Shown: positions 8,321 to 16,819 of the stretch, one piece after another | Position numbering within the stretch: the stretch's first letter is position 1 | Layout: each line of letters starts with the position of its first letter | Assembly (NCBI RefSeq): GCF_036567905.1 | Contig: NZ_DATCTO010000073.1 | Span: 1 to 51,296, forward strand | Direction: 5' to 3' | Origin: Candidatus Binatus sp. | GTDB taxonomy: Bacteria > Desulfobacterota > Binatia > Binatales > Binataceae | Length of the DNA stretch: 51,296 nucleotides | Translations under genes and position numbers: made by a program | Notes under the pieces: generated by a model | Databases searched by the model: none | Told to the model about the DNA's origin: nothing | What the model saw: only the letters and a program-made list of their open reading frames with translations

Positions 8321-8580
8321 TCAGACGTGTTCGCCGATAGTGCGACGCGCCCATGGCTCGACGCTTGCAAGTGTCTGGAAGCCTGGATTGTAGCGCACGA
8401 AATTGACGGCCAGCTCGCGCCGCACGATCAGCTCGTCGGGAAACGCATCCCGATCGCGAGCAGGCGCCGCCGCGCCTTGAATCGCGAGCGCCACGGTTTG
8501 CGGTCCAATTTGGCCGAAGGGTAGATACAGCGAGAGCCGGCTGGTCCCGTCGATCTCGGGGTTGTTGCGGTTGGATGCGT
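8321..8580 (-). pseudogene. Class II DNA photolyase fragment
   Basis: The minus strand encodes about 87 residues of a CPD photolyase: YASNRNNPEIDGTSRLSLY, then FGQIGPQTVALAI, DELIVRRELAVNFVRYN and SVEPWARRTIGEHV before a stop at 8321-8323. The DGTSxLSxYLxFGQI and RRELAxNF segments are FAD-binding-region signatures of class II photolyases. The N-terminal two thirds are missing: at 8581 the sequence changes to an IS end. The C-terminal WNAAQ region is also missing. Repair of UV pyrimidine dimers from this copy is therefore impossible. Confidence 0.7.
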
Positions 8581-8649
8581 AATCTCCTCCCTTCGATTCG
8601 GTCGCAATTTACCCGTTTCAAGTCACGCCGGCAATTTTTGCGCAGGACA
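8581..8649 (-). mobile_element. Solo left end of the 27.8-kb IS
   Basis: In reverse complement these 69 bp begin TGTCCTGCGCAAAAATTG and continue with ACTTGAAACGGG, AAATTGCGACCGA and AGGGAGGAGATT. This is nearly identical to 27759-27827, the left end and leader of the IS at 27759-28974. Nothing else of that IS remains here; the photolyase fragment starts at the inner edge. Confidence 0.75.
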
Positions 8650-8654
8650 ACAGA

Positions 8655-9314
8655 CTATATGCTGATAGGAACCTCCGCACACTCGCACGAGACGTCGAAG
8701 ATCAGCTTGCCGCCGGCGATCAGCGAGATGTGACGGAAAGCTCGGAGTGCTGCATCCGATTGACGCATATTCACGAGAACTGGTCTGACGCGCGCGAGCA
8801 GATCGTTATTTTTCACTCCTGGCCCCGGAGCATTCTCGCAATATATCAATAGATCTTGGTTCTGTACCGTTCGCCAGGCGCCTTTCGCTAGGCTCGCAGC
8901 CTTCCTGCGTATCACAGCAACGATGAGTTCCGAATTGACTCTCTCTGGCGAATCACCGGCCCATCCAGGACCGAGCGGATCAAAGTAAATTCCGTCATCC
9001 GATTTTTCCGCCATCTCGAGTTGTTCATGGAATTTGCTAGTAGTCGCCTCAGTGACCTCGAGTCCGACGGTCTGGCCGGCGAACTCCAAAACGAAATCGG
9101 GTGACTCGCCAGGCAGGGCGTAACTAGCACATATGGGAAACTCGATTCGGCCGTGCTCTGTGAGTGCGAACAAATACCTGGACAGTGACCACACCTCGCG
9201 ATCTATATTCTTCCGGCCTTCGATATGGAGTGGCACGATCGCTCGACGCGCGAATCCGAGCAACTCTTCGCGGTCGCGAAGCGAGAGCACAATTCGAGGT
9301 TTGAAAGTCTTCAC
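8655..9314 (-). CDS. Hypothetical protein, possible PD-(D/E)xK-like nuclease
   Basis: A 219-residue protein with a GTG start. No family is recognised with certainty. The segment ESPDFVLEFAGQTVGLEVTE near residues 70-89 has a conserved Asp, then a hydrophobic strand and a Glu-Val-Thr, as in divergent restriction-endonuclease-fold enzymes (PD...ExT/K). A second strand-rich region, TVQNQDLLIYCENAPGPG, lies near 150. There is no signal peptide or membrane segment. The gene is isolated, in an IS-rich region, ending 5 bp from the solo IS end. Nuclease activity is a guess from the motif only. Confidence 0.55.
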   Translation of the reverse strand: MKTFKPRIVLSLRDREELLGFARRAIVPLHIEGRKNIDREVWSLSRYLFALTEHGRIEFPICASYALPGESPDFVLEFAGQTVGLEVTEATTSKFHEQLEMAEKSDDGIYFDPLGPGWAGDSPERVNSELIVAVIRRKAASLAKGAWRTVQNQDLLIYCENAPGPGVKNNDLLARVRPVLVNMRQSDAALRAFRHISLIAGGKLIFDVSCECAEVPISI

Positions 9315-9609
9315 TGGCTTCGGCTATGCATCGAGGGTCTGCGTAATCTCGGCCGATAGGGCCGCGGATAAGCCATCCCCATCGTTCAAGGAGTTTCCGC
9401 GAGGCTCTCCTCGAGCCGGCGGCCTTCCGCGACTGTGCCTACCGAAAACCCGAAAGCGGCGAATGGTCTAGGGTTTTGAAATTCACCGCCATGATGTCGC
9501 CCGGCATAGGTAGTTCCAAGGGAGCTGCTAGTAGCCAAACAAGATCGGCGCATTTTTGGCGAATCAAGCGGACCCGTCGCCACTCGAAAGAACCTTGACG
9601 ACCGGCTGC

Positions 9610-9936
9610 TCAGGAAGCTTTTGCCTTCCTTTCCGCCCAGCGCTTTTTCATCGCTTCAGACAGCCTCTTCCTGCCTGCGGGAGTGAGTTGCCCACGTCTC
9701 TTTGGCGCGGCAGTCTTAGCGGATGACTTCTTCGCCCGCCGCTCTGCCCACCGTCTTTTCATCGCCAGTGACAATCGGCGTCGCCCTGCCGGGGTAATGC
9801 CGCCTTGTCTCTTACGCGCAGCTTTTCGAGTGGCGCCTTTGCCACTCACACCCGCGCTTTCGATTAGGGCAGCAATTGCCCGCCCTATCTTGTCTCTTTC
9901 GCTCCTCAATTCTGCGATGATTGTGCTTAGGTCCAA
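9610..9936 (-). CDS. Small basic protein with duplicated C-terminal helix motif
   Basis: A 108-residue, strongly basic protein. The N-terminus MDLSTIIAELRSERDKIGRA is an amphipathic helix found at the start of many small uncharacterised proteins of acidobacteria and related soil bacteria. The C-terminal half contains two near-identical copies of TPAGRxRLSxAMKxRWAERxAK (about residues 48-71 and 85-106), separated by a Lys/Ala linker. The repeats are Arg/Lys-rich and could bind nucleic acid. The TTG at 9936 is preceded by AAGGAG with 8-nt spacing, which supports this start. It lies inside the IS boundaries at 9434-10392. Function unknown. Confidence 0.7.
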   Translation of the reverse strand: MDLSTIIAELRSERDKIGRAIAALIESAGVSGKGATRKAARKRQGGITPAGRRRLSLAMKRRWAERRAKKSSAKTAAPKRRGQLTPAGRKRLSEAMKKRWAERKAKAS

Positions 9937-10077
9937 TATCGGCTCTCCTTGACTGACGGTTGAGACAGTATCGTGTCTGCACGAAGGAACTTCAATAGCT
10001 TCCGCCGTCGCTCAAACGCGCAGCGAAGGGGTCGAGCTGGCGCAGAAGCTTCTTCTGGAATACCTGTTTTAGCTAAT

Positions 10078-10376
10078 GCCGGATTCGTGCAATGGGGATC
10101 CGAGATCGCCCTACGGCGCCACGCTCGCCGTGGCAGAACGCCCACGTTGAGCGGCTCATCGGATCGATACGTCGAGAATCACTCGACCACCTCGTCGTGT
10201 TCGGCGAAGCGCACCTGCGCGCTGTCCTGAAGGCTTATGCTTCTTATTACAACAAAGTCCGGCCGCATCTCTCACTGGATAAAGATGCTCCGGATTTTCG
10301 CGGGCCGCAGAAGATCGGCCGCATCGCAGCTATTCCAATCCTTGGCGGGCTGCATCATCAATACGTCCGGGTTTAG
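10078..10376 (+). pseudogene. IS transposase C-terminal fragment
   Basis: About 98 residues of an integrase-core transposase: MGIRDRPTAPRSPWQNAHVE, RLIGSIRRESLDHLVVF, SYYNKVRPHLSLDKDAP and the family's terminal LGGLHHQYVRV. Homology begins around RIRAMGIRD at 10078; a stop at 10074 cuts the frame upstream. It contains the last catalytic Glu region but lacks the first two catalytic Asp residues. The right IS end follows within 20 bp. Confidence 0.8.
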
Positions 10377-10490
10377 GTTTTGAATAGGCACAGGTAATTC
10401 GCGGCTGCCCCTCAGCCATCGCTGAATTCTACCAGAGCGCCCGCTTTATGCGCAGCGCCGGGGAAAGTGGCAATGACTCGGGGCCCCTGA

Positions 10491-10818
10491 CTATTCGCTT
10501 TTGCCCTTGCCCTTGAGTTTCACCGACTGAGGCTCGTGTTCCGCATTGTCGTTGATCGTCAGGATGGCGCTATACGGCTGCGCAACGGTCGGCATGAACG
10601 TAACTCCGATCGTGCACTTCTCGCCTGCCGGCAGTGGTGCATCGCAGTCATTCGTCACGCTGAACGGACTGACCGCTCCGCTGAGCCCCTCCATCACCAC
10701 CGTAAGACCGGGCTTCTTCTTGCTGCCCTTGGGGTTGCTCACCGTGATGTTCTTCGGGCCCTTGGACGAGCCGGCCTTCACCGTGCCGAAGTTCAGCGAC
10801 GCCGGACTGATCCGCCAC
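10491..10818 (-). pseudogene. Choice-of-anchor D (ASH-like) domain fragment
   Basis: The minus-strand frame is open from the solo IS end at 10819 and encodes about 105 residues of one immunoglobulin-like repeat: SPASLNFGTVKAGSSKGP, GLSGAVSPFSVTNDCDAPL, GEKCTIGVTFMPTVAQPYSA and ILTINDNAEHEPQSVKLKG. This is the pattern of choice-of-anchor D/ASH domains of large secreted proteins (compare the repeats in the gene at 42022). No start codon or signal peptide is present; the N-terminal part of a larger surface protein appears to be lost at the IS end. Confidence 0.7.
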
Positions 10819-10840
10819 CTTTAGGTTTTGAATAGGCGCA
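10819..10840 (+). mobile_element. Solo IS right end
   Basis: CTTTAGGTTTTGAATAGGCG with the following CA matches the right end closing at 10392 (GTTTAGGTTTTGAATAGGCA). There is no transposase next to it, and it marks the truncation of the anchor-D domain fragment. Confidence 0.6.
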
Positions 10841-10844
10841 CGTA

Positions 10845-10865
10845 CTAGTTTCGCGGGGCGGATCA
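10845..10865 (+). repeat. Repeat C, copy 1
   Basis: CTAGTTTCGCGGGGCGGATC plus A. The same sequence occurs at 29185-29205 and, inverted with one change, at 11834-11854. Copies 1 and 2 face each other around the PAS gene, about 1 kb apart. Likely the terminus of an unrecognised IS. Confidence 0.6.
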
Positions 10866-10888
10866 GGATTTTTCGGGGTGCAGGCCAG

Positions 10889-11554
10889 TTACTGCTCTGC
10901 TGCAGGTCCACGAATCCGCAACTTTGCGTTCTCAACGAGCATCGCCGCCTCGTCCTGGTCGGCGATTTTTTCAGAGACTGTGGTAATATATTGCGGCCCT
11001 CGCACTTGGCCCGTACCAATCCCCCACAGGGTATCTTTGGTGAGCACGAAGCGGCGGCTGCCGGTAGCTCTCCACTCGACAAGCTCGCATGACTCGACCC
11101 TACCGGCTAACAACGCTTTAACGATTTTGGAAAATCGTGGGATGTCCGCTGGATGAAGAAGCTGGTTGAGAGACATACCCCGGAATTGGGCCGGGCTGAA
11201 TTCAAACAAATCACAGTAGGACTTACTGACTGAAACAAAGCGCAGATCCCGCTTGAGAACCGAATGGGAGAGCGAAGGGACTCCCTCGAGTTTTTTACGA
11301 GCGCCGAGGCGCTCCCAGATCGCACCTTCCCGAACGGTCAACACCTCCTTCAAAAGCGCCTGTTGTTCAATCAACGCGTGCGCGGCTTGCTGGATGATAG
11401 GCATCATCTTGGGAAGGCTGTGAACCGGCGTGACGAGATGACCAATCGCGTCATGAATCAATGCTAACAATCCGTTCGTGCCGAACCGGTCAAGCTCCTC
11501 TGATGAAGGGAGTTTATCTGTCAGCCCTCTAATATGCCGAGTGATGCTGGCCAT
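10889..11554 (-). CDS. PAS-domain protein
   Basis: A 221-residue cytosolic protein. The N-terminal 90 residues are helical with no recognised domain. Residues about 97-200 form a PAS fold: SHSVLKRDLRFVSVSKSYCD, LFEFSPAQFRGMSLNQLLHP, ADIPRFSKIVKALLAGR and ELVEWRATGSRRFVL, the usual sensor core with the [YF]xxLxHPDD-like helix. No kinase, GGDEF or HTH domain follows; the C-terminus is a short helix. It may act as a stand-alone sensor partner for a kinase, such as the hybrid kinase downstream (inference). It lies between inverted copies of repeat C, so it may have moved with that element. Confidence 0.7.
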   Translation of the reverse strand: MASITRHIRGLTDKLPSSEELDRFGTNGLLALIHDAIGHLVTPVHSLPKMMPIIQQAAHALIEQQALLKEVLTVREGAIWERLGARKKLEGVPSLSHSVLKRDLRFVSVSKSYCDLFEFSPAQFRGMSLNQLLHPADIPRFSKIVKALLAGRVESCELVEWRATGSRRFVLTKDTLWGIGTGQVRGPQYITTVSEKIADQDEAAMLVENAKLRIRGPAAEQ

Positions 11555-12239
11555 ACGAAGATCCCCGAGGCCTCGTAACGAGTCAGCCCGATAACTAAGG
11601 CTAATACGAAACAGCCTCTGAACTTATAGGAAATAGACTCTGATATTTGGCGGAATGACGGGCTACGCCGGTGCTTCTAAACGCGTTCCGCAGATAACAG
11701 GAAATGCGCTTAAACTGCCAGAAGTCTGCCTACGCTGCCAGCAAGTCGTCAGAACTCAAGATATCGTCAAAGGCTCTTGTATCGTGGCCTTCCCCCTAAA
11801 GCCCAGCAGAATTGAGGTAGAGTCCGTCGACTATGATCCGCCCCGCGAAATTAGGACGACCGGGACTTGAGAAATCGACCTGGTGATCCGGCCATCACGT
11901 ACTCCAGGTACATTGGCGGATCGGCCGCGGAGGCCAACCGCGACTGGCACGGCGACGCCAACTGCCACCGCCACTCCGACTGCGACTCCCACGATAGTTA
12001 ATCGCCGGCGGCCCGGACGCCTGACAGTCCGCGCGCGGCGTACTCGCGGTGATGAAGCTGCGGCGCGCGGCGGCTTTTCGTCACCTACCCTATCCCGGCT
12101 TTGGCTTGGGGTGTCTCTGTTCCAAATAGCTTGAGTTTTTCTGATCTTCGCGACCTTCCCCGATTCTGAGGCATGACAGTTGCTCATTCTTTGGCTGCAA
12201 GGGCAATCGAGCCGCTCACAGAGGAGCATTGGATTCAGA
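11555..12239. other. Intergenic stretch with degraded coding remnant
   Basis: No intact gene is supported. At about 11930-12000 the plus strand encodes a Thr/Pro/Ala run (TATPTATATPTATPT), which looks like a linker left over from a secreted protein. Repeat C copy 2 lies at 11834-11880. The last 20 bp contain the AGAGGAG ribosome binding site of the hybrid kinase. Confidence 0.4.
11834..11880 (-). repeat. Repeat C, copy 2 (47 bp)
   Basis: In reverse complement it begins GGTCGATTTCTCAAGTCCCG, continues GTCGTCCTAATTTCGCGGGG and ends CGGATCA. It differs from 29159-29205 at only two positions. Its inverted orientation relative to copy 1 suggests both are ends of one element. Confidence 0.65.
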
Positions 12240-14492
12240 ATGGGACACCCCGAGACCGATATCGCCGAAGATGAGATCAGCCGGCGCCAGGCCGCCGAGC
12301 GCGAGCTCGAGGCTGTCCGCGGCGAACTGGCCGCGCAGGTCGCCGCTCGACACGAAGCGCAGGTTCGCCGCGAAGAAATGTGCGATAAGTGTGATATCCG
12401 GCAGGAAGTTGCGCAGCGCGGCCGCATCATAGCCGAGGGCGAGCTGGCTGCGGCCGAGTTGCGCGAGAGTGAGATAGCGTGGCGCCAACTTTTCGATCGG
12501 AGCCTCGACTCCATGGCGATTTTCGATCTCAAAACCGGCAGATACGTCGATATCAACGAAGAGTACACCCGAAATACCGGCTTCTGCCGCGACGAAATCA
12601 TCGGTAAGCACTGGAGCGAAATCCAGTCATTCGTGAACCCTGAAGAGAACGAGCGCCTGAGAGCCGAGCTCGAACGAGCCGGCGTGGTCAGGAACCTGGA
12701 GGCAACCCTCCGCCGCAAGGACGGCAGCACCTACCACGGCTTGATCTCCGCGGTCAATCTCAAGCTGCGCGGACATTTGTGCACGGTCTCGATCGCTCGC
12801 GATATCAGCGCGCTCAAGGAAACACAACGTCAGCTGATCGCCGCGCGCGAAGCCGCGCTAGAAGCTTCGCGGGCCAAGTCTGACTTCCTTTCGAGCATGT
12901 CGCACGAGATCCGCACGCCGATGAACGCAGTGCTGGGGATGGCCGACATGCTGTGGGAAAGCGACTTGACCGAGGAGCAGCGCCGCTACCTGGACATCAT
13001 GCGCAGGAACGGTGTCACCCTGCTCGACCTAATCAACGACATCCTCGACCTGGCCAAAGTCGAAAGCGGCAATCTCAGCCTGGAGGAAGTTGACTTTGAC
13101 ATTCGCGACCTGGTCGACGCGGTCGCCGAGACGATGGGGGTACGCGCGCATGAGAAGCATCTCGAACTCGCCGGCCACGTGGCGGCCGGCGTGCCGCATA
13201 ACCTGGTCGGCGATCCGCTGCGCCTGCGCCAGGTGATTGTCAATTTGCTCAGCAACGCGGTTAAATTCACCGAACAGGGCGAGGTCGTGCTCAGCGTCGA
13301 GATGGCGCATCCGGATACCGGCTCGGGCGCCGCCTCGATTCGGTTCTCGGTGGCGGACACCGGGGTCGGAATCGCGCACGACAAGACCGATAGCATCTTT
13401 GACGCCTTCACCCAGGCCGATTCCTCGACGACGCGAAAGTACGGCGGAACCGGGCTGGGGCTCACGATCGTCAAGCGGCTGGCCGAGATGTACGGAGGCG
13501 CGATAGCCGTCGAGAGCGAGCTGGGCAAGGGCAGCATCTTCAGCTTCACCGCCGAGTTCAAGACCCGGCCCGCCCCTGCGACGCTCCCGCTTGAGGCGCC
13601 GAGCGTGGACCTGGCCGGCATGCGCATCCTGGTCGTCGATGACACCGCCGTCAACCGAATGATTCTGCGCGAGGCGCTCACCTCGCGGGGCGTCCTGGTC
13701 ACCTGTGTCGAGAGCGGCCAGACTGCGCTGGACGAAATCGATCGGGCGGTGGCCGGCGGCAACCCCTATCGCGCGGTGCTGCTGGATTGCCGGATGCCCG
13801 GGATGGACGGAATAGAAGTGGCCCGTCAGATTCGCCGTCGCGGGCTCGGGTCGTATGACCGTCCGATCATACTGATGCTCACGTCCGACGACTTGGGCGC
13901 AACCATGGCGCGCGCTCGCAAAGCGGGCATCGAGATCTTCATGGTCAAGCCGATAAGGCGCGCCGATCTGTTCGCAGCGCTGAACCGGGCACTTGGCGCC
14001 GCTGATGCGTCGTCGCAACTCACCTCGCCCGCCGAGCGCAACGGCGTCCATTCGACCTCCGCCAGCGACGTATTGGAAGAGATGCGCCCGCTCAGGATCC
14101 TGCTGGCTGACGATTCGCGCGACAACCGGTTGCTCATGCACGCATACTTCAAGAAGACACCATACATTGTTGACGAAGCCGAAGACGGCGCCGCGGCGGT
14201 CGAAAAGTTCAGGACCGGCGCCTACGACCTGGTGCTGATGGACATCCAGATGCCGATCATGGACGGCTACTCCGCGACCCGCGCGATACGCGCGATGGAG
14301 CGTGACACCGGACGCCGCCGTATCCCGATCATCGCGCTGACAGCTTCGGTCCTTGCCGAGGCGTTGGATAAAGCGATCGACGCGGGATGCGATGCATACG
14401 TCGCCAAGCCGGTCAAGAAAGCCACCCTGCTGGCCGCCATTCGCGAGGCAACCTGCAATGCCGAAACGAACACCGATGGCCTGCACGCCTGA
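12240..14492 (+). CDS. Hybrid sensor histidine kinase (PAS-HisKA-HATPase-REC-REC)
   Basis: A 750-residue protein from the ATG at 12240; an in-frame TTG at 12180 would add 20 residues but has poorer support. An N-terminal coiled coil (about 10-75) leads into a PAS domain (80-190, with MAIFDLKTGRYVDINEEYTR). The HisKA phospho-acceptor is His in SSMSHEIRTPMNAVLGMADM near 222. The ATPase shows N box NLLSNAVKFT, DTGVGI, FDAFTQAD and GTGLGL. Two receiver domains follow: REC1 near 460-575 (ILVVDD, phospho-Asp in LLDCRMPG, Lys in VKPI) and REC2 near 617-735 (ILLADD, LMDIQMP, AKPV). There are no transmembrane segments, so it is a cytoplasmic BarA/TorS-like phosphorelay input. There is no Hpt domain and no output regulator nearby. 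Confidence 0.9.
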   Translation: MGHPETDIAEDEISRRQAAERELEAVRGELAAQVAARHEAQVRREEMCDKCDIRQEVAQRGRIIAEGELAAAELRESEIAWRQLFDRSLDSMAIFDLKTGRYVDINEEYTRNTGFCRDEIIGKHWSEIQSFVNPEENERLRAELERAGVVRNLEATLRRKDGSTYHGLISAVNLKLRGHLCTVSIARDISALKETQRQLIAAREAALEASRAKSDFLSSMSHEIRTPMNAVLGMADMLWESDLTEEQRRYLDIMRRNGVTLLDLINDILDLAKVESGNLSLEEVDFDIRDLVDAVAETMGVRAHEKHLELAGHVAAGVPHNLVGDPLRLRQVIVNLLSNAVKFTEQGEVVLSVEMAHPDTGSGAASIRFSVADTGVGIAHDKTDSIFDAFTQADSSTTRKYGGTGLGLTIVKRLAEMYGGAIAVESELGKGSIFSFTAEFKTRPAPATLPLEAPSVDLAGMRILVVDDTAVNRMILREALTSRGVLVTCVESGQTALDEIDRAVAGGNPYRAVLLDCRMPGMDGIEVARQIRRRGLGSYDRPIILMLTSDDLGATMARARKAGIEIFMVKPIRRADLFAALNRALGAADASSQLTSPAERNGVHSTSASDVLEEMRPLRILLADDSRDNRLLMHAYFKKTPYIVDEAEDGAAAVEKFRTGAYDLVLMDIQMPIMDGYSATRAIRAMERDTGRRRIPIIALTASVLAEALDKAIDAGCDAYVAKPVKKATLLAAIREATCNAETNTDGLHA

Positions 14493-14739
14493 CAGCCTGC
14501 GCTCGCATTCACCGTAAAATCGAGATCTGGAAATTGAAGCGATCGAGCAGCGGTCTAACGCTTGATCGCCCGCAATTGTAGCCTGTCACTGCTCATAATT
14601 CCGCGAGCCGTGTAAACGTTGGAGTTTTTTCGCTTTTCGCCTTAGTTCCCGCACCACGCGCACGCCACTCTCGTCGTGACCCTTTCGATCATCGCGGACG
14701 ACCGGAGCGACCGCCGCTGCCGTTCAAGCTCTCTATCGT

Positions 14740-15543
14740 TCAGTCCAGGACGAAGCGCAGCGGAACGTCCAGAATCACGCGTACAGGGTTGCCGTTGCGG
14801 TCGCGTGCCGGTGAGAATTGCCATTGCTTCAGCGCGTCGATGGCCGCCGCGTCGAGCAATGGGGTCGACTCTTTCACTCGTATCGGGCCGACTATGTTTC
14901 CTTTTTCGTCGATGACCACCTCGAGAACAACATAGCCCTCGATTTCCCTGACGCGTGCCTCCACCGGGTAGATGGGGGTCACGCGCTTTAATGGAACCGG
15001 AGGGATGGCTGCTTGATCGGCCGCGATCGGCGAGTCGCCCAAACCTCCGGGAACGCCGGTGGCGAATCCAGCCCGGCCGGTCGTCGCTGCCGACGAGAGG
15101 GTCCCGTCGTTTGAATCGGAAGCCATCCCGGCGTCAGCCTTTGGCTCTGCGGCCCGATCGTCGGGCCGCTCAGGTTTCGTGCTCGCGGCCTTCTGATGTC
15201 GCGGCTGGGGAGGCGCCACAGGATTTCTCCCGGCAGTTGGAACCGACTTCGGCTCTCCGCCGGAACCCAGCGGCGGAGGTTCGACCAATGTCACCCGGAT
15301 TGCTCCATCGACAGCCCGGTCAATGGTATGAACCCACGCTCGATCAAGCTGCACCGCGAGCAGGATCAGGCTTGCGTGGAAGAGACAGGACGCCGCGAAC
15401 GCGACCCAGTGCCGCGCATGCGAACGGCGCATCGTGGAGTCTTCGCGGAGAATTGGCGCTGCGCGAACGGGCAAAGCGCACAGCGGCCCCGCGCTTTGCG
15501 CTTCCACCATGCGCCGGCGCGCTTCGTATCCGGATTCACTCAT
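14740..15543 (-). CDS. tonB: TonB energy-transducing protein
   Basis: A 267-residue protein with one N-terminal membrane helix (WVAFAASCLFHASLILLAVQ, residues 46-65), a Pro/Lys/Glu-rich periplasmic spacer and a C-terminal TonB domain at about 190-267 (PVPLKRVTPIYPVEARVREI, GYVVLEVVIDEKGNIV, AAIDALKQWQFSPAR). TonB couples the inner-membrane proton gradient to outer-membrane receptors. The start overlaps the stop of the lipoprotein gene upstream (ATGA at 15540-15543), so it is co-translated as the last gene of the uptake operon. No exbB or exbD is visible. The dedicated TonB probably serves the receptor at 16820-19153. Confidence 0.9.
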   Translation of the reverse strand: MSESGYEARRRMVEAQSAGPLCALPVRAAPILREDSTMRRSHARHWVAFAASCLFHASLILLAVQLDRAWVHTIDRAVDGAIRVTLVEPPPLGSGGEPKSVPTAGRNPVAPPQPRHQKAASTKPERPDDRAAEPKADAGMASDSNDGTLSSAATTGRAGFATGVPGGLGDSPIAADQAAIPPVPLKRVTPIYPVEARVREIEGYVVLEVVIDEKGNIVGPIRVKESTPLLDAAAIDALKQWQFSPARDRNGNPVRVILDVPLRFVLD

Positions 15544-16811
15544 CGCGCTGGTTTGAAATAGCCGCGCACGCTCAGCGCACGGGAACCGCCGGCGGATAAA
15601 TCCGTCCAGGCTGTCATCACCTCGTTGGGTCCGAGCGCGGTCATGACGGGATAGGTGGCGCTGCCCGGCCCGTGCGGCAGAGCCGTCGGCGCGGGAGCAA
15701 CCGCGGGGGCGATCTGCCGCAAGTAGATTCGCTGGTTGGCCCAGCCGTGATCCTGATCCGGGTCGCGTCCCTGAAAGGCGGCCAGGAGGCGGTCTCCAAC
15801 TGCTTCGAGGTAGGGATGATTTGGATCGCGGACGTCGCCGGAGAGATCCTGCCGCGGACCGAAGTGCTGGCCCCCATCATCGGATTCGGACCACAACAGC
15901 CGTTCCTCGCCGTCGATCACCGTATACCAGGCGACGAAGACCTTGCCGTCCAGCAACGCCAGCGACGAACCGGAGTCGGGGCAGCCGTTGATATGCCATC
16001 CGTCGCGCGAAACACGGGTTTCCTCCGACCAGACGGAACCGTCGTCATGAGATGAGATCACCACGAAGTCGCGCTCCTGATCCGGATCGACATGCCGCCA
16101 CGAAAGATACCAGGCGCCTCGCCCGGCGAATTTGATCTCGGGGCGGCAGCATGGACAGACGTCAATTGCAACCCGGGCCGGCGGTGAAAAGCTCCGCCCG
16201 CCGTCGGTGGAGCGGATGAGCTCCAAGACGCCGGTTTCAGGAACCGCGCCTGGCACCCTGTCATAGGCGATCCAGACGGCGATCATAGTGCCGTTCGGGG
16301 CCACGGCGCCGTTGAAGTAAGGATGAGCACCTCCGCTCGGCGCATCGAGCGCAACCGGCTTGGAGAAACTGTGACCGAAGTTGTCGGATCTCGCGAAGAA
16401 TAGCGCCATCCCCTGCCCGTTGGGCGCGCTCCCGGTCCACAGGGCGTAGTAGTTTCCGGGCTTGCCTGTCAGTAATCGCGGCGTTCCCTCGCGATGAGAA
16501 TGCACGCTGCCGACGCCGGCATTGAGCTGCAATGATTGAGTGAAGACGTCGGCGCCGCCGGTGGTGGAAGTGCAAAAGAACAGGTCATCGCCGCCACCAG
16601 CGTTCGGCTCGACCAGTGACGCCAGCACGACGCCGGAAGGAAGAAGCTTCAGATCAGGGGCGGAACTCGCAACCGCCAGGATCGGTCGCGCCTGCGGCTC
16701 GAAAACCAAGGGGGAAGCCCTGGGCCTGCACCCCGCGATACATGCGGCGCAGACCAGCGCCAAAGCCTCCCAGCGTATCTCCATTTTTCGACTACTCATT
16801 GTCGCCGACAT
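15540..16811 (-). CDS. BNR/sialidase-like beta-propeller lipoprotein
   Basis: A 423-residue secreted lipoprotein. The signal sequence ends in a lipobox, LVCAACIAGC near residue 27. The rest is a BNR-type beta-propeller with Asp-box-like turns: SDNFGHSFSKP, STDGGRSFSPPARV, HDDGSVWSEET and SDDGGQHFGP. Such propellers are annotated as exo-alpha-sialidases, but the Arg triad typical of true sialidases cannot be confirmed. The CPCC segment in AIDVCPCCRPEIKF is a striking thiol cluster that could bind a metal. It lies 8 nt after the TonB-dependent receptor and overlaps tonB, so a role in surface substrate binding next to the receptor is likely; enzymatic sialic-acid release is not supported by context. 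Confidence 0.75.
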   Translation of the reverse strand: MSATMSSRKMEIRWEALALVCAACIAGCRPRASPLVFEPQARPILAVASSAPDLKLLPSGVVLASLVEPNAGGGDDLFFCTSTTGGADVFTQSLQLNAGVGSVHSHREGTPRLLTGKPGNYYALWTGSAPNGQGMALFFARSDNFGHSFSKPVALDAPSGGAHPYFNGAVAPNGTMIAVWIAYDRVPGAVPETGVLELIRSTDGGRSFSPPARVAIDVCPCCRPEIKFAGRGAWYLSWRHVDPDQERDFVVISSHDDGSVWSEETRVSRDGWHINGCPDSGSSLALLDGKVFVAWYTVIDGEERLLWSESDDGGQHFGPRQDLSGDVRDPNHPYLEAVGDRLLAAFQGRDPDQDHGWANQRIYLRQIAPAVAPAPTALPHGPGSATYPVMTALGPNEVMTAWTDLSAGGSRALSVRGYFKPAR

Positions 16812-16819
16812 CCCTTGTA

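Larger units (their letters stand above)
9434..10392 (+). mobile_element. Defective IS with replaced interior
   Basis: The left terminal repeat TGTGCCTACCGAAAACCC at 9434 and the following 80 bp (GTCTAGGGTTTTG, GATGTCGCCCGGCAT) match the left end of the IS at 38.6 kb. The right end GGTTTTGAATAGGCACA closes at 10392 in the correct relative orientation. Between them only the last third of the transposase survives (10078-10376). About 560 bp of the expected N-terminal transposase region is replaced by unrelated DNA carrying a 108-residue basic-protein gene on the opposite strand. This could be a cargo-bearing derivative or two unrelated remnants that happen to face each other. Confidence 0.5.
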
